NCBI GenBank assembly: GCA_964463605.1
Contig: CAYXBZ010000013.1
Coordinates: forward strand, 1 to 20,451
Direction of reading: 5' to 3'
DNA: 20,451 nt
Source: DAOLOF01 sp964463605
Lineage (GTDB): Bacteria > Patescibacteriota > Microgenomatia > UBA1400 > PJMF01
Part shown: positions 13,094 through 20,451 of the stretch, in pieces
Position numbering within the stretch: position 1 is the first letter of the stretch
How the letters are laid out: every line of letters starts with the position of its first letter
Position numbers and translations under genes: made by a program
The notes under the pieces: model-generated
Seen by the model: only the letters and a program-made list of their open reading frames with translations
Database searches by the model: none
What the model was told of the DNA's origin: nothing

Positions 13094-14530
13094 TTAGACC
13101 GTCACAATTGACAATGTGTCCGTCTTACCATGCTCAAGCTTTGAACCGTAAATTATCAGTACGTTTTGTCCTTTTTTCAACCAGTCTACGTCACCTATCA
13201 TCTCAATAAGAGCATGAGCGTTAGGAATTTCTTCTCCATTCCAACTCACCATATGGGGGATAACTCCAAAATGTACGGTCATTTTCTGGAAGACTCTAGG
13301 ATCACTTGTAAGCACATGAACTGGTACTTTAGGTCTATTGCGTGAAATGAATGAGGCGGTTAATCCTGATGCCGACACACAAATTACTTGATCAATGTTA
13401 ACTGGCTGACTGTGCAATAAGCTGGCTGCGGCATAAGCCACATTTGGAGCATATTCACAGCTCAAACACTCACTAAGTTTGACTTCAGCGTGCTTTTCGT
13501 TAAATTCAGCGATTCTGGCTTGAACTTCAACGGCTTTAACTGGATATTTTCCTAAAGTTGTTTCTCCAGAAAGCATTACTGCATCGGTTAAATCATAAAT
13601 AGCATGAGCTACATCGCTGATTTCTGCTCTAGTGGGCATTGGATGCTCAATCATCGTTTCCAACATATGTGTAGCGGTAATCACTGGCTTGGAGTACTGG
13701 CGGCAGCGATCAATCATAGTTCTTTGCCAATAGGTTAATTGCTCGTATGGCACTTCTACGCCCAAATCACCTCGAGCAATCATGATGCCATCTGATACTT
13801 CAATGATCTCATCAAGATTATCAAGAGCTGCTTGATTCTCAACCTTGGCAATTATATCGGCGTGTAAGTTTCTTTTTTCTAGTTCTTTTCTCAGGATTTG
13901 AATGTCTTCTTTATTTCTCACAAAAGACAATCCAACAAAATCGATCTCTTCGTCTCTCGCACCATCAAGCTGAGCTAAATCGTTGTCGATTAAGGCTGGC
14001 ATGTCGGTTACCACCCCTGGCATACTCAATGTTTTGCGTTGCTTGATTTCAAAATCATCCAACGCTTCAGCCTCAACTAAGGATTCATCTTTCTTAATTG
14101 CTTCGTATTGGCATAAACCGTCATCTGTTAAAATTAATTGTCCTGGCTTAATCACATCGATTACAGCCTGAGGAACCAGTACTAAATTTGGCTTATCAAC
14201 ACTTGAGTCAGAAGAAAAATAGACTTTATCACCCTCATTAACCGAGTAGCCACTTTCTTGATATTCTTCAGGAAGGTTAATTCTTATTTCAGGACCTTGC
14301 AAATCTAACAAGACACCAACAGGTCTACCCAACTCTTTGGCAACTTTCTTCACTCTTAAGATTCGCTCATGATGCCATTCTGGAGTGCCGTGCTTAGTAT
14401 TAAATCGAGCAACGTTCATTCCCGCAAGAATTAATTTCTTGAGGATTTCTTCTGTTTCTGTTGCTGGCCCGATAGTAGCAACAATTTTTGTCAGCTTGTC
14501 AGCTGGTTGTTTAGAAAGGATTTTCGGCAT
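13094..14530 (-). CDS. pyk: Pyruvate kinase with altered monovalent-cation site
   Basis: A 478-residue glycolytic enzyme that converts phosphoenolpyruvate and ADP to pyruvate and ATP. The A domain begins V-A-T-I-G-P-A. R42 and N44 lie in A-R-F-N-T-K-H. The B domain follows at about 84-170. Catalytic K229 (I-I-A-K-V-E-N), metal ligands E231 and D255 (A-R-G-D-L-G), and T286 (A-T-H-M-L-E-T-M) are present. The P-T-R-A-E-I-S-D-V and M-L-S-G-E-T motifs are intact and the allosteric C domain (about 360-478) is complete. Three positions are odd: the usual N-F-S-H reads N-T-K-H (Ser to Lys, K46) and L-D-T-K-G-P-E reads L-D-L-Q-G-P-E (Thr to Leu 77, Lys to Gln 78). The changed Ser and Thr are K+ ligands in the classical enzyme. 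The product is very probably still a pyruvate kinase, but its K+ dependence may differ. Confidence 0.93.
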   Translation of the reverse strand: MPKILSKQPADKLTKIVATIGPATETEEILKKLILAGMNVARFNTKHGTPEWHHERILRVKKVAKELGRPVGVLLDLQGPEIRINLPEEYQESGYSVNEGDKVYFSSDSSVDKPNLVLVPQAVIDVIKPGQLILTDDGLCQYEAIKKDESLVEAEALDDFEIKQRKTLSMPGVVTDMPALIDNDLAQLDGARDEEIDFVGLSFVRNKEDIQILRKELEKRNLHADIIAKVENQAALDNLDEIIEVSDGIMIARGDLGVEVPYEQLTYWQRTMIDRCRQYSKPVITATHMLETMIEHPMPTRAEISDVAHAIYDLTDAVMLSGETTLGKYPVKAVEVQARIAEFNEKHAEVKLSECLSCEYAPNVAYAAASLLHSQPVNIDQVICVSASGLTASFISRNRPKVPVHVLTSDPRVFQKMTVHFGVIPHMVSWNGEEIPNAHALIEMIGDVDWLKKGQNVLIIYGSKLEHGKTDTLSIVTV

Positions 14531-14711
14531 GAAAAATTAATAATTATTATTTTTTTACTAAATTGGTCCAGTTTTCTTTTTCTCAACTTAAGATGATCGG
14601 TAATTGGCTCTCGTTTTATTAACTAAAATAACTAAAATTACCAACTCAAAAAAAACACATCTTTTACTTATGTTCTCATTGCAACAAAGTGTATTATATC
14701 TTACTCAAGAA

Positions 14712-16019
14712 TTAATAGCTAGGGATATTGGTTGAAATAACCGGTATCATTTTAATTTTTAACTCAATTTCTTTGTCTTCTTTGTTGATTGAGTTTTTAA
14801 GCGTTGTCGTTATCTCCTCATTTAATAACAGTTGATTTTCCCCCGTTTCTGAAGTAGTTAATAATAAATCAATTAATATTTCATTTTTTTCTTCATTAAC
14901 TTGCAAACTCACTATTTGAGAGTCCAGGTCTAGATCACTAATAACTTGATTGACTATTTGAACTATCTCATTATTAAGCAGCTTATATTGTTCCTGCACT
15001 TCTCTGCGTTCAGCAATAAGCGTATTAACCAAATTTAGTTGGAGTGTGACATTGCCACTTACCATTTTTCCTAATCTTGCCGCTATCTGTTCCTGCTGTA
15101 TATGAGACAACAGCTGATCCTCTGGCAAATAGACCATTGCCTCAATATCCACATGCCAAAGAGAACCCTCGCTCACAAACTGCACATTAAGATTATCTAT
15201 TTTTATTTCCTGATTAATTTGACTAAGTTCCTGTCTTAAGGCTGCATCAACTTGATTAGTTAGCCTGAGAGTATAAATGCTCTGATGTAAGTAAAAAGTG
15301 AAAAGAGAAGCAAGTCCAACAAACAACAGCAATGATCCACTTAAACCAATCCCAAATCTTTTCTTTTCTTTACCGCTGTGCGGTCTAAACTTCAAAGCAT
15401 AAAAAGTGATTGTTCCAATAAAAATTATTGTGATGACGTTAGCTAAAAATAACTGGAAGGAACCCCAAAATATCTGCTTATTACCAAGCGATAAACCAAC
15501 TCCAGCTGCACTCAAGGGCGGGAGAAGAGATAGTGAAAGAGCGACTCCCACAACTGATGAAGAAACTTGGGGATCATAAATTGCCAAAACACCAATAATA
15601 CTAGTCGCCAGAGCAATCAAAAGATCAAGAAGAGTAGGACTAGCTCTGACCTGAATTTCATGAGTTATTTCCGACAGAGGTGAGAAATAAGCTGCCAACA
15701 GACTAAACAAAAGAACCAAGAAACTACTGGCCAAAGTCATCTTAAGAGATTTAAGTAAAATGTCTTTGCTGCCAGAAACTACTCCTAAAGCCACTCCAAT
15801 AATCGGCCAATAAAGTGGAGCCATAAGCATTGCTCCCATCACAACCACCGAACTATCAATTAACAATCCCAAAGTAGCCACTATACTTGAGCCTATGAGC
15901 AAGATAAGATATGAGGATCCAAAATTTAGTTCATCTTCAATGACTTTTTTTACAGCCAATCTTTTTGAAAAACCATTAACCAATTTTAGATTTGAAAAAA
16001 AATTTTTGAGAGCAGGCAT
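14712..16019 (-). CDS. DUF389-family membrane protein
   Basis: A 435-residue protein with an N-terminal membrane domain of about six to seven helices (about 34-250) and a soluble alpha/beta C-terminal region (about 255-435). The family core is recognisable as S-V-V-V-M-G-A-M-L-M-A-P-L-Y-W-P-I-I-G-V (57-76), with later helices containing S-S-S-V-V-G-V-A-L-S-L-S-L-L-P-P-L-S-A-A-G-V-G. These match the conserved DUF389 pattern, a widespread family of unknown transport or signalling role. The C-terminal part is rich in E/N/Q and has two similar V-x-L-x-V-N-type strands. It is divergent from the MurF-like gene (71 nt) and lies 181 nt upstream of pyk on the same strand; no functional link is apparent. 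Confidence 0.85.
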   Translation of the reverse strand: MPALKNFFSNLKLVNGFSKRLAVKKVIEDELNFGSSYLILLIGSSIVATLGLLIDSSVVVMGAMLMAPLYWPIIGVALGVVSGSKDILLKSLKMTLASSFLVLLFSLLAAYFSPLSEITHEIQVRASPTLLDLLIALATSIIGVLAIYDPQVSSSVVGVALSLSLLPPLSAAGVGLSLGNKQIFWGSFQLFLANVITIIFIGTITFYALKFRPHSGKEKKRFGIGLSGSLLLFVGLASLFTFYLHQSIYTLRLTNQVDAALRQELSQINQEIKIDNLNVQFVSEGSLWHVDIEAMVYLPEDQLLSHIQQEQIAARLGKMVSGNVTLQLNLVNTLIAERREVQEQYKLLNNEIVQIVNQVISDLDLDSQIVSLQVNEEKNEILIDLLLTTSETGENQLLLNEEITTTLKNSINKEDKEIELKIKMIPVISTNIPSY

Positions 16020-16056
16020 AGTCTTAGTGGTAGACCATTAGTAGTCAACCTACTAG

Positions 16057-16062
16057 TATAAT
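16057..16062 (+). promoter_or_regulatory. -10 box candidate for the MurF-like gene
   Basis: A perfect TATAAT lies 28 nt upstream of the ATG at 16091. No recognisable -35 box is found 16-18 bp before it, so confidence is low. Confidence 0.3.
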
Positions 16063-16090
16063 AAACAGGACAACCGGACTTTTTCAAGAG

Positions 16091-17461
16091 ATGAATCTAC
16101 TCATATCAATCAAACGCCAACTTTCTCTATCAGTTTTGTTCTATTTGCGGTTTTGGGCTCGGCTTCAGCTTAAAAAAAATCACCCAACCATCATCGGAAT
16201 TACTGGAACTTCAGGAAAAACAAGTACTTGCAGAAGTCTTGAAGCACTTCTTAGCCAAAAATTTTTGGTTAAGGCAACTCGTAAAGCTAATAGCGAAAGC
16301 GGTCTTCCCCTAAACATTCTTGATTTGTCAATGAATGACTACAGCCTCGTTGATTGGTTGAGAGTAATTATCTTGGCTCCATTTCAATTTTTAACCCATT
16401 GGCCAAAGTATCAAATTTATATTGCAGAAATGGCCATTGATTCACCTCATTCTCCCAAAAATATGGCATATTTATTAACAATTATTAATCCAGACATCGG
16501 AATTTTCTTGAATGCTTCAACCGTACACGCAGAAAATTTTGATAATCTTGCTCAAAACCAAGATCCAAAAAAAAGAAAAGAGGAGATTATTAAACTCATC
16601 GCTACCGAAAAAGGAAAGTTAATTCAATCACTTCCTAGCCAAGGCTTAGCTGTTCTTAATAAAGATGACTTAAATGTTGTTCAATTCAGCAATCTGACCG
16701 CTGCTTCAGTTATCACCTTTGGCACCAACCGTAATTCTGATATTAGGTTCATTGACGCAAAGCAGTCTCTGCGCGGAACTAGTTTCATCTTTCAAAAACA
16801 GGGGAGCGAGTTTGAATTAACTATGAAGGGCTATTTATTACCAGATCATTACGGCTATACTTTTGGAGCAACCCTTACAGTTGCCGACTACTTCAAAATT
16901 ACAACTCAAGAAGCTATAAAATTGCTTGAAGAAAACTTTACTCTTCCGCCAGGCAGATCCTCTTTAATCAACGGCATTAATAACTCAATCATAATTGATA
17001 GTTCATATAATTCTTCTCTGTCTCCTTTGCTAGATTTTCTTGATTTGCTTCATAATTTGACCAAAACAAGAAAGTTAGCTTTGCTTGGAGACATGAGAGA
17101 ACTGGGCAAGCAAACTGAAACCGACCATCTTCTTGCAGCTGAAAAGATTGCCCAGTGTTGTGACGCTGTTTTTTTAGTTGGTCCAAACATGAAAAAGTAT
17201 GTTCTGCCTTATTTGAAGGACAAAAGGGTCAGATGTTATTGGAGCTCGACCTCTTTGCAAGCAGCCAACTTAATAAAAAATGAGCTTAAGTCTAAAGATG
17301 TGCTATTAGTTAAAGGTTCACAGAATGAAATTTTTTTAGAATCTGCCATTGAGCAACTGATGGCCGAACCCGCTCTAGCCTCTAAAATACTTTGTAGAAG
17401 AGGTCGCTTTTGGGATGAAAAAAGAGCAAAATTAGAAGATGTCAACAAAGAGGTTGAATAA
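16091..17461 (+). CDS. MurF-like Mur ligase
   Basis: A 456-residue ATP-dependent amide ligase of the Mur superfamily. The ATP-binding P-loop is I-G-I-T-G-T-S-G-K-T-S-T (35-46). The central domain spans about 30-290, including the E-M-A-I-D-S-P (about 117) and L-N-A-S-T-V-H-A-E-N-F (about 140) regions. The C-terminal domain includes P-P-G-R-S-S-L, I-D-S-S-Y-N-S-S-L, L-G-D-M-R-E-L-G and L-V-K-G-S-Q-N; the last three are most like MurF, which adds D-Ala-D-Ala to UDP-MurNAc-tripeptide. The usual 80-100 residue substrate-binding N-terminal domain is missing. In its place is a short hydrophobic, basic stretch (about 1-28) that may touch the membrane. Whether it is the true peptidoglycan MurF or a relative acting on another substrate cannot be settled here. 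Confidence 0.82.
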   Translation: MNLLISIKRQLSLSVLFYLRFWARLQLKKNHPTIIGITGTSGKTSTCRSLEALLSQKFLVKATRKANSESGLPLNILDLSMNDYSLVDWLRVIILAPFQFLTHWPKYQIYIAEMAIDSPHSPKNMAYLLTIINPDIGIFLNASTVHAENFDNLAQNQDPKKRKEEIIKLIATEKGKLIQSLPSQGLAVLNKDDLNVVQFSNLTAASVITFGTNRNSDIRFIDAKQSLRGTSFIFQKQGSEFELTMKGYLLPDHYGYTFGATLTVADYFKITTQEAIKLLEENFTLPPGRSSLINGINNSIIIDSSYNSSLSPLLDFLDLLHNLTKTRKLALLGDMRELGKQTETDHLLAAEKIAQCCDAVFLVGPNMKKYVLPYLKDKRVRCYWSSTSLQAANLIKNELKSKDVLLVKGSQNEIFLESAIEQLMAEPALASKILCRRGRFWDEKRAKLEDVNKEVE

Positions 17462-17570
17462 ATAATAGACAACGATAAATTATTGATTAACTCTTGTTTA
17501 TTCCATTCTTGCAAATTTAAGAGATTATAGGTTACTATTAGGATAATATTATTAATCATTTAGAAACAAT

Positions 17571-18374
17571 ATGCCTGAAAACACCACACAAACTTCTTCA
17601 CAGAATCCAGCAAGTAACAATAATTCCCAAGCATTAAAAAAGAAGAAAGGTTTAAGTAGCCTATTAATTATTCTTCTAGTTCTAGTTGGAGGCTTCTTCA
17701 CGATTGTCGTTGGATTAGTTTTGGCGATTAGATTCGGTTTAATTTCTCCAATGAACTGGATAATGAATCAATTGCCACCAGAGGTGGCCCCGATTGTAAG
17801 TCAATTTTCAGGAGTTGACTCTGAAGCAACAAAGCTCAGCATGATGATGGAATCTGGCAGACCAGGAGTATGCACCATCGTTGATGCCAATAATCCCGAA
17901 GCAAAGATTGTTTATTACATCAGTAATGAAAAAATGAAGATTGAGTCAACTGATGTCTACGACGGAGAATCTACAACTCATTTCATTTTGGTTGATGGAG
18001 AGTACACTTACACCTGGGATACTACCAGCATGGAAGGAACCAAGTCTAAGATGCCAACTCAAGAAGAACAGGATGAGTTAGACTACATGATCTCCCAATT
18101 TGACACTAGCAACTATGATCTTGAGGAATCATTACCTGATGATGAAAACGATAATTATGTTATTGACTGCCAATTCAGAAGCGTATCTGACACTGAGTTC
18201 ATCGTACCATCGAACGTTAACTTTACCGATTTTTCAGAAATGATGGACGATATCCCCAGCTTCGATGCCTACGATTATACCGATGAAGAAGCCCCCATGT
18301 TTGATGAAGAAGAGATGGCCAGACTAGAGCAGTGGGCACAAGAAATGCAAGAAAAATATGGAGATATGGAATAA
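17571..18374 (+). CDS. Membrane-anchored protein of unknown function with an acidic outer domain
   Basis: A 267-residue protein I cannot assign to a named family. A polar, lysine-ended N-terminus (K-K-K-K at 23-26) precedes a transmembrane helix (about 29-54), so the remainder should be outside the cytoplasm. Residues about 85-215 form a beta-rich domain. Its strands, including K-I-V-Y-Y-I-S-N-E-K-M-K-I-E-S and H-F-I-L-V-D-G-E-Y-T-Y-T-W-D, recall LolA-like or DUF4412-like folds that wrap a lipid or test a hydrophobic ligand. C101 and C200 are the only cysteines and could form a disulfide. The C-terminal 50 residues are strongly acidic and end in a helix. It follows the MurF-like gene by 109 nt and ends at a shared hairpin. 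A weak promoter TTGCAA-18 bp-TACTAT may lie about 30-60 nt upstream. Confidence 0.7.
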   Translation: MPENTTQTSSQNPASNNNSQALKKKKGLSSLLIILLVLVGGFFTIVVGLVLAIRFGLISPMNWIMNQLPPEVAPIVSQFSGVDSEATKLSMMMESGRPGVCTIVDANNPEAKIVYYISNEKMKIESTDVYDGESTTHFILVDGEYTYTWDTTSMEGTKSKMPTQEEQDELDYMISQFDTSNYDLEESLPDDENDNYVIDCQFRSVSDTEFIVPSNVNFTDFSEMMDDIPSFDAYDYTDEEAPMFDEEEMARLEQWAQEMQEKYGDME

Positions 18375-18397
18375 ATTCGCAAAATTGATTAAAATTT

Positions 18398-18422
18398 TAC
18401 CGGCCGCTAATCGCGGCCGGTA
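18398..18422. terminator. Bidirectional terminator-like hairpin
   Basis: TACCGGCCGC (18398-18407) and GCGGCCGGTA (18413-18422) pair perfectly over 10 bp around loop TAATC. It lies in the 83-nt gap between the convergent unknown membrane-protein and hydrogenase genes. AT-rich sequence flanks it, with TTTT on the minus-strand exit side, so it suits termination of the hydrogenase transcript and perhaps of both. Confidence 0.65.
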
Positions 18423-18457
18423 TTAATATTTATTCATTAACAAAATGTTTAAGAAAT

Positions 18458-20155
18458 CTACTCGCCCTTTTGTCGTTTCTCATAAGAAGTAAACAAAAGT
18501 TGTCGCTTCCTTTCGTCGCTTTGCTGATTGGCATACTCCATAAACTCAACCGCAATTTTGTTTCTATGGGCCTGGCGTAAACTCATTGTGCCATCAATGC
18601 TGTACAAACCCTCAATTCTTTTAGCCGTTTTCTCATCACTAGCTGGAATTGGCTGACCACCACCACCGATACAACCCCCAGGACAAGCCATAAACTCGAT
18701 GTAATCATATGCCTTTGGATTGGCTTTTACTTCCTTGATCAATTGATGCATATTAACTGCCATCGTTGCCACCGCCACCTTGTAAGTTTTTCCCGACAAA
18801 GCAACTTCAGCTTTTTTTATTCCCTCCATTCCTCGGACTTGTTCAAACTCCAGTTTTTCGAGGTCTTTTCCCTCCAATAAATTAGCAGCTGTTCTCAGCG
18901 CTGACTCCATTACTCCCCCAGAAGCTCCATAAATGGCAGCAGCCCCGCTGTACTCCCCGTAACTATCTAGTTCACCATCCTCTAATTCAAGAAGATCGAT
19001 TTCATGCTTCTTAAGCAAATAGGCTATCTCTCTGGTAGTCAGCACATAATCTACTGGCCACATACCATCAATTTTTAACTTTTCGTGTCTTGCTTCATAT
19101 TTTTTAGAAGTACAAGGCATAATCGAGATCACTCTAATTTTTTTTGGATCAATGCCTTCTTTTTCTGCCCACCATGTTTTATAAGCTCCTCCAGAATGTA
19201 TCTGTGGAGATCGAGCATCAGTTAGATGAGGGATCATTTCCGGATAATAAAACTCAACAAACTTTACCCAAGCCGGACAACACGAAGTGAACATAGGCAT
19301 TACTCCACCATGTTGAATGCGCTCCACCAATTCCTCAGCCTCAACAATCGTGGTGATATCAGCCCCCATGTTGACGTCAAAAACATGATTAAAACCCAGT
19401 TTGCGAAAAGCAGTAAACATCTTCTTTTCCAAATTTAAACCGACTTCTGCACCAAACTCTTCCCCAATACTAGCTCGAACTGAGGGTGCCATCTGCACTA
19501 CAGTGACTAAATCAGGATCGGTCAAAGCAGCCTCAACTTGCTGAATGTGTGACTGTTCTCGAGCAGATTTTACTGGACAGCTCACCGTACATTGTCCACA
19601 GTAAATGCAATCGTTTTTAGGATCGTCATTTGATACTACATGCTGAGATTTGCCATCTCCTGTCAAACTGAGATGATTGATCCCAATTCGAGCACAAGCT
19701 TCAACACATTTATTACAACCAATACAGACAGTAGCATCTATTTCAGCTGCCCCCGCCATTTGATAAACTGGATAAACTCCTTTTTCCTTTGGATTGCTCA
19801 AGTCATACTCTAGATATTGATCGATCTTTTCACACAGTTTGCATTTTTCTGGAGTTGCGGCTTGATGAGCAGTACAACAATCTTTTTTAATCATCTGAAA
19901 TGCTTCTCGACGATGTTGACGAGCCAAGCCAGAGTGTAAACCCACTCGCATTTTACCAGTCACCGTCAGCTCTTGAGCCGAAAAAACTTGCTTCGATTTA
20001 GTTTCCTCAATTAAATCGGTATGAACAATCTTGCCTGATTTCAGCTTATATGCTAAATCGGGCAGATCAATTTTATTCTGAGCTAATACTTGATCAAGTT
20101 TTTGGCCTTCTTGAGCTTCGATTTTCTGACGATCAACTCTAATTTGAATTGGCAT
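18458..20155 (-). CDS. [FeFe]-hydrogenase, group A-like, with atypical N-terminus
   Basis: A 565-residue iron-only hydrogenase that reduces protons to H2 or the reverse. All three H-cluster motifs are complete: T-S-C-C-P-A-W (C292, C293), M-P-C-T-S-K-K (C348, K351) and F-M-A-C-P-G-G-C-I-G-G-G-G-Q-P (C491, C495). Two ferredoxin-type [4Fe-4S] motifs precede them: C144-x2-C147-x2-C150-x3-C154 and C183-x2-C186-x2-C189-x3-C193. The first 115 residues are unusual. The beta-grasp-like segment (1-60) has none of the cysteines of the plant-type [2Fe-2S] domain, and the usual H-x3-C-x2-C-x5-C site is replaced by C93-C94-x2-H97...C105-x2-C108. There is no Tat or Sec signal, so it is cytoplasmic. No maturase genes (hydE/F/G) are in the window. 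It lies 20 nt behind a membrane protein gene on the same strand. Confidence 0.95.
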   Translation of the reverse strand: MPIQIRVDRQKIEAQEGQKLDQVLAQNKIDLPDLAYKLKSGKIVHTDLIEETKSKQVFSAQELTVTGKMRVGLHSGLARQHRREAFQMIKKDCCTAHQAATPEKCKLCEKIDQYLEYDLSNPKEKGVYPVYQMAGAAEIDATVCIGCNKCVEACARIGINHLSLTGDGKSQHVVSNDDPKNDCIYCGQCTVSCPVKSAREQSHIQQVEAALTDPDLVTVVQMAPSVRASIGEEFGAEVGLNLEKKMFTAFRKLGFNHVFDVNMGADITTIVEAEELVERIQHGGVMPMFTSCCPAWVKFVEFYYPEMIPHLTDARSPQIHSGGAYKTWWAEKEGIDPKKIRVISIMPCTSKKYEARHEKLKIDGMWPVDYVLTTREIAYLLKKHEIDLLELEDGELDSYGEYSGAAAIYGASGGVMESALRTAANLLEGKDLEKLEFEQVRGMEGIKKAEVALSGKTYKVAVATMAVNMHQLIKEVKANPKAYDYIEFMACPGGCIGGGGQPIPASDEKTAKRIEGLYSIDGTMSLRQAHRNKIAVEFMEYANQQSDERKRQLLFTSYEKRQKGE

Positions 20156-20175
20156 AATTTAATATTTAATAACTA

Positions 20176-20451
20176 TTATTTTGATAACGATTTAGAACCT
20201 ATCCCTTTGAGAAAAAGATAGGCAATCAAGCCGCCAACCAAGGCCGTAATCAGCTGTGGCCAGCTCATCATTTGAGAAGCAGAGGATAAAAACTGCTGAG
20301 GTAATAAAGAAGCCAATAACCCCTGACTCACAGCATGAAGTAAAGCAAACTTACTGACCGCCGCCAAGAGCACTGCTAAAGAGAAACTAGTATTTTTAAA
20401 CTGTGCAAAAAGAATCACATACAGAGCATTTGACAGCATAATAAACGGAAC
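20176..20451 (-). CDS. Membrane protein resembling an ECF transporter S component, C-terminal part
   Basis: The reading frame is open through the right edge (V-P-F-I precedes the first visible Met), so the gene starts outside the window and only about 91 C-terminal residues are seen. They contain about three hydrophobic helices and the sequence M-M-S-W-P-Q-L-I-T-A-L-V-G-G-L-I-A. From memory, this P-F-I-M-L-x-N-A-L...M-S-W-P-Q-L-x-T-A-L-x-G-G pattern belongs to small membrane proteins encoded beside [FeFe]-hydrogenases and often mislabelled iron hydrogenase. They look like substrate-binding (S) components of ECF transporters. The 20-nt gap to the hydrogenase suggests co-transcription. Substrate unknown. 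Confidence 0.6.
   Translation of the reverse strand, partial: VPFIMLSNALYVILFAQFKNTSFSLAVLLAAVSKFALLHAVSQGLLASLLPQQFLSSASQMMSWPQLITALVGGLIAYLFLKGIGSKSLSK

Noticed and set aside
17236..17559. 107-codon minus-strand open frame opposite the end of the MurF-like gene
   Set aside because: It is antisense to a well-supported gene and shows no family pattern or ribosome site.
1..20451. Reassignment of UGA to glycine as in Gracilibacteria/Absconditabacteria
   Set aside because: All recognised long genes read through intact with the standard code, so there are no in-frame UGA codons to explain; the rarity of TGA stops is only a usage bias.

Overview
The window looks like a chromosomal segment of a small-genome, AT-rich bacterium of the Patescibacteria (Candidate Phyla Radiation), possibly on the Microgenomates side. 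This is inference, not a database result. It rests on short intergenic gaps, weak or absent Shine-Dalgarno sequences at several starts, a tRNA with no encoded CCA, a GC-rich interspersed palindrome (3778-3801) of a kind I remember from such genomes, and fermentation-type genes. Long ORFs are intact under the standard bacterial code, so UGA is not reassigned. Stop codons are mostly TAG (nine genes) and TAA (eight); only two small genes end in TGA.

Layout. 1-3671 is a co-directional minus-strand block: the start of a metallo-beta-lactamase-fold gene, an IscU scaffold, an IscS/NifS cysteine desulfurase, a GT39/ArnT-like membrane glycosyltransferase and a small cupin. 3672-4284 has no protein gene. 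It holds a minus-strand tRNA-Gln(UUG) with its promoter, and a repeat region in which the tRNA 3' end and adjoining palindromes recur. 4285-6611 (minus) is a likely operon of a polyprenyl diphosphate synthase and a YibE/F membrane protein. It diverges from a plus-strand M3 oligoendopeptidase F (6699-8480) across a symmetrical promoter region. A DedA-family membrane protein (minus) and a membrane-anchored cyclophilin (plus) follow. Next, on the minus strand, are a Y-family DNA polymerase and, upstream of it, a small protein resembling DUF6504.

12027-13093 holds a flavodoxin (plus) with the best promoter in the window, convergent hairpins and a YtxH-like protein (minus). Pyruvate kinase (minus) has unusual cation-site residues. 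A DUF389 membrane protein (minus) diverges from a MurF-like ligase (plus), which is followed by a membrane-anchored protein of unknown function (plus). A bidirectional-looking hairpin separates this from a group A [FeFe]-hydrogenase (minus), preceded by the 3' end of a gene for a membrane protein resembling an ECF S component.

How it fits together. Pyruvate kinase, flavodoxin and [FeFe]-hydrogenase suggest fermentative metabolism that disposes of electrons as H2. IscS/IscU could supply the Fe-S clusters. The prenyl synthase, MurF-like ligase, GT39, DedA, YibE/F and DUF389 genes belong to envelope functions. The points most worth checking are the tRNA-linked repeat/palindrome array, the atypical N-terminus of the hydrogenase, the pyruvate kinase cation site, the in-frame TAA at the polymerase start, and the polymerase/small-protein pair.
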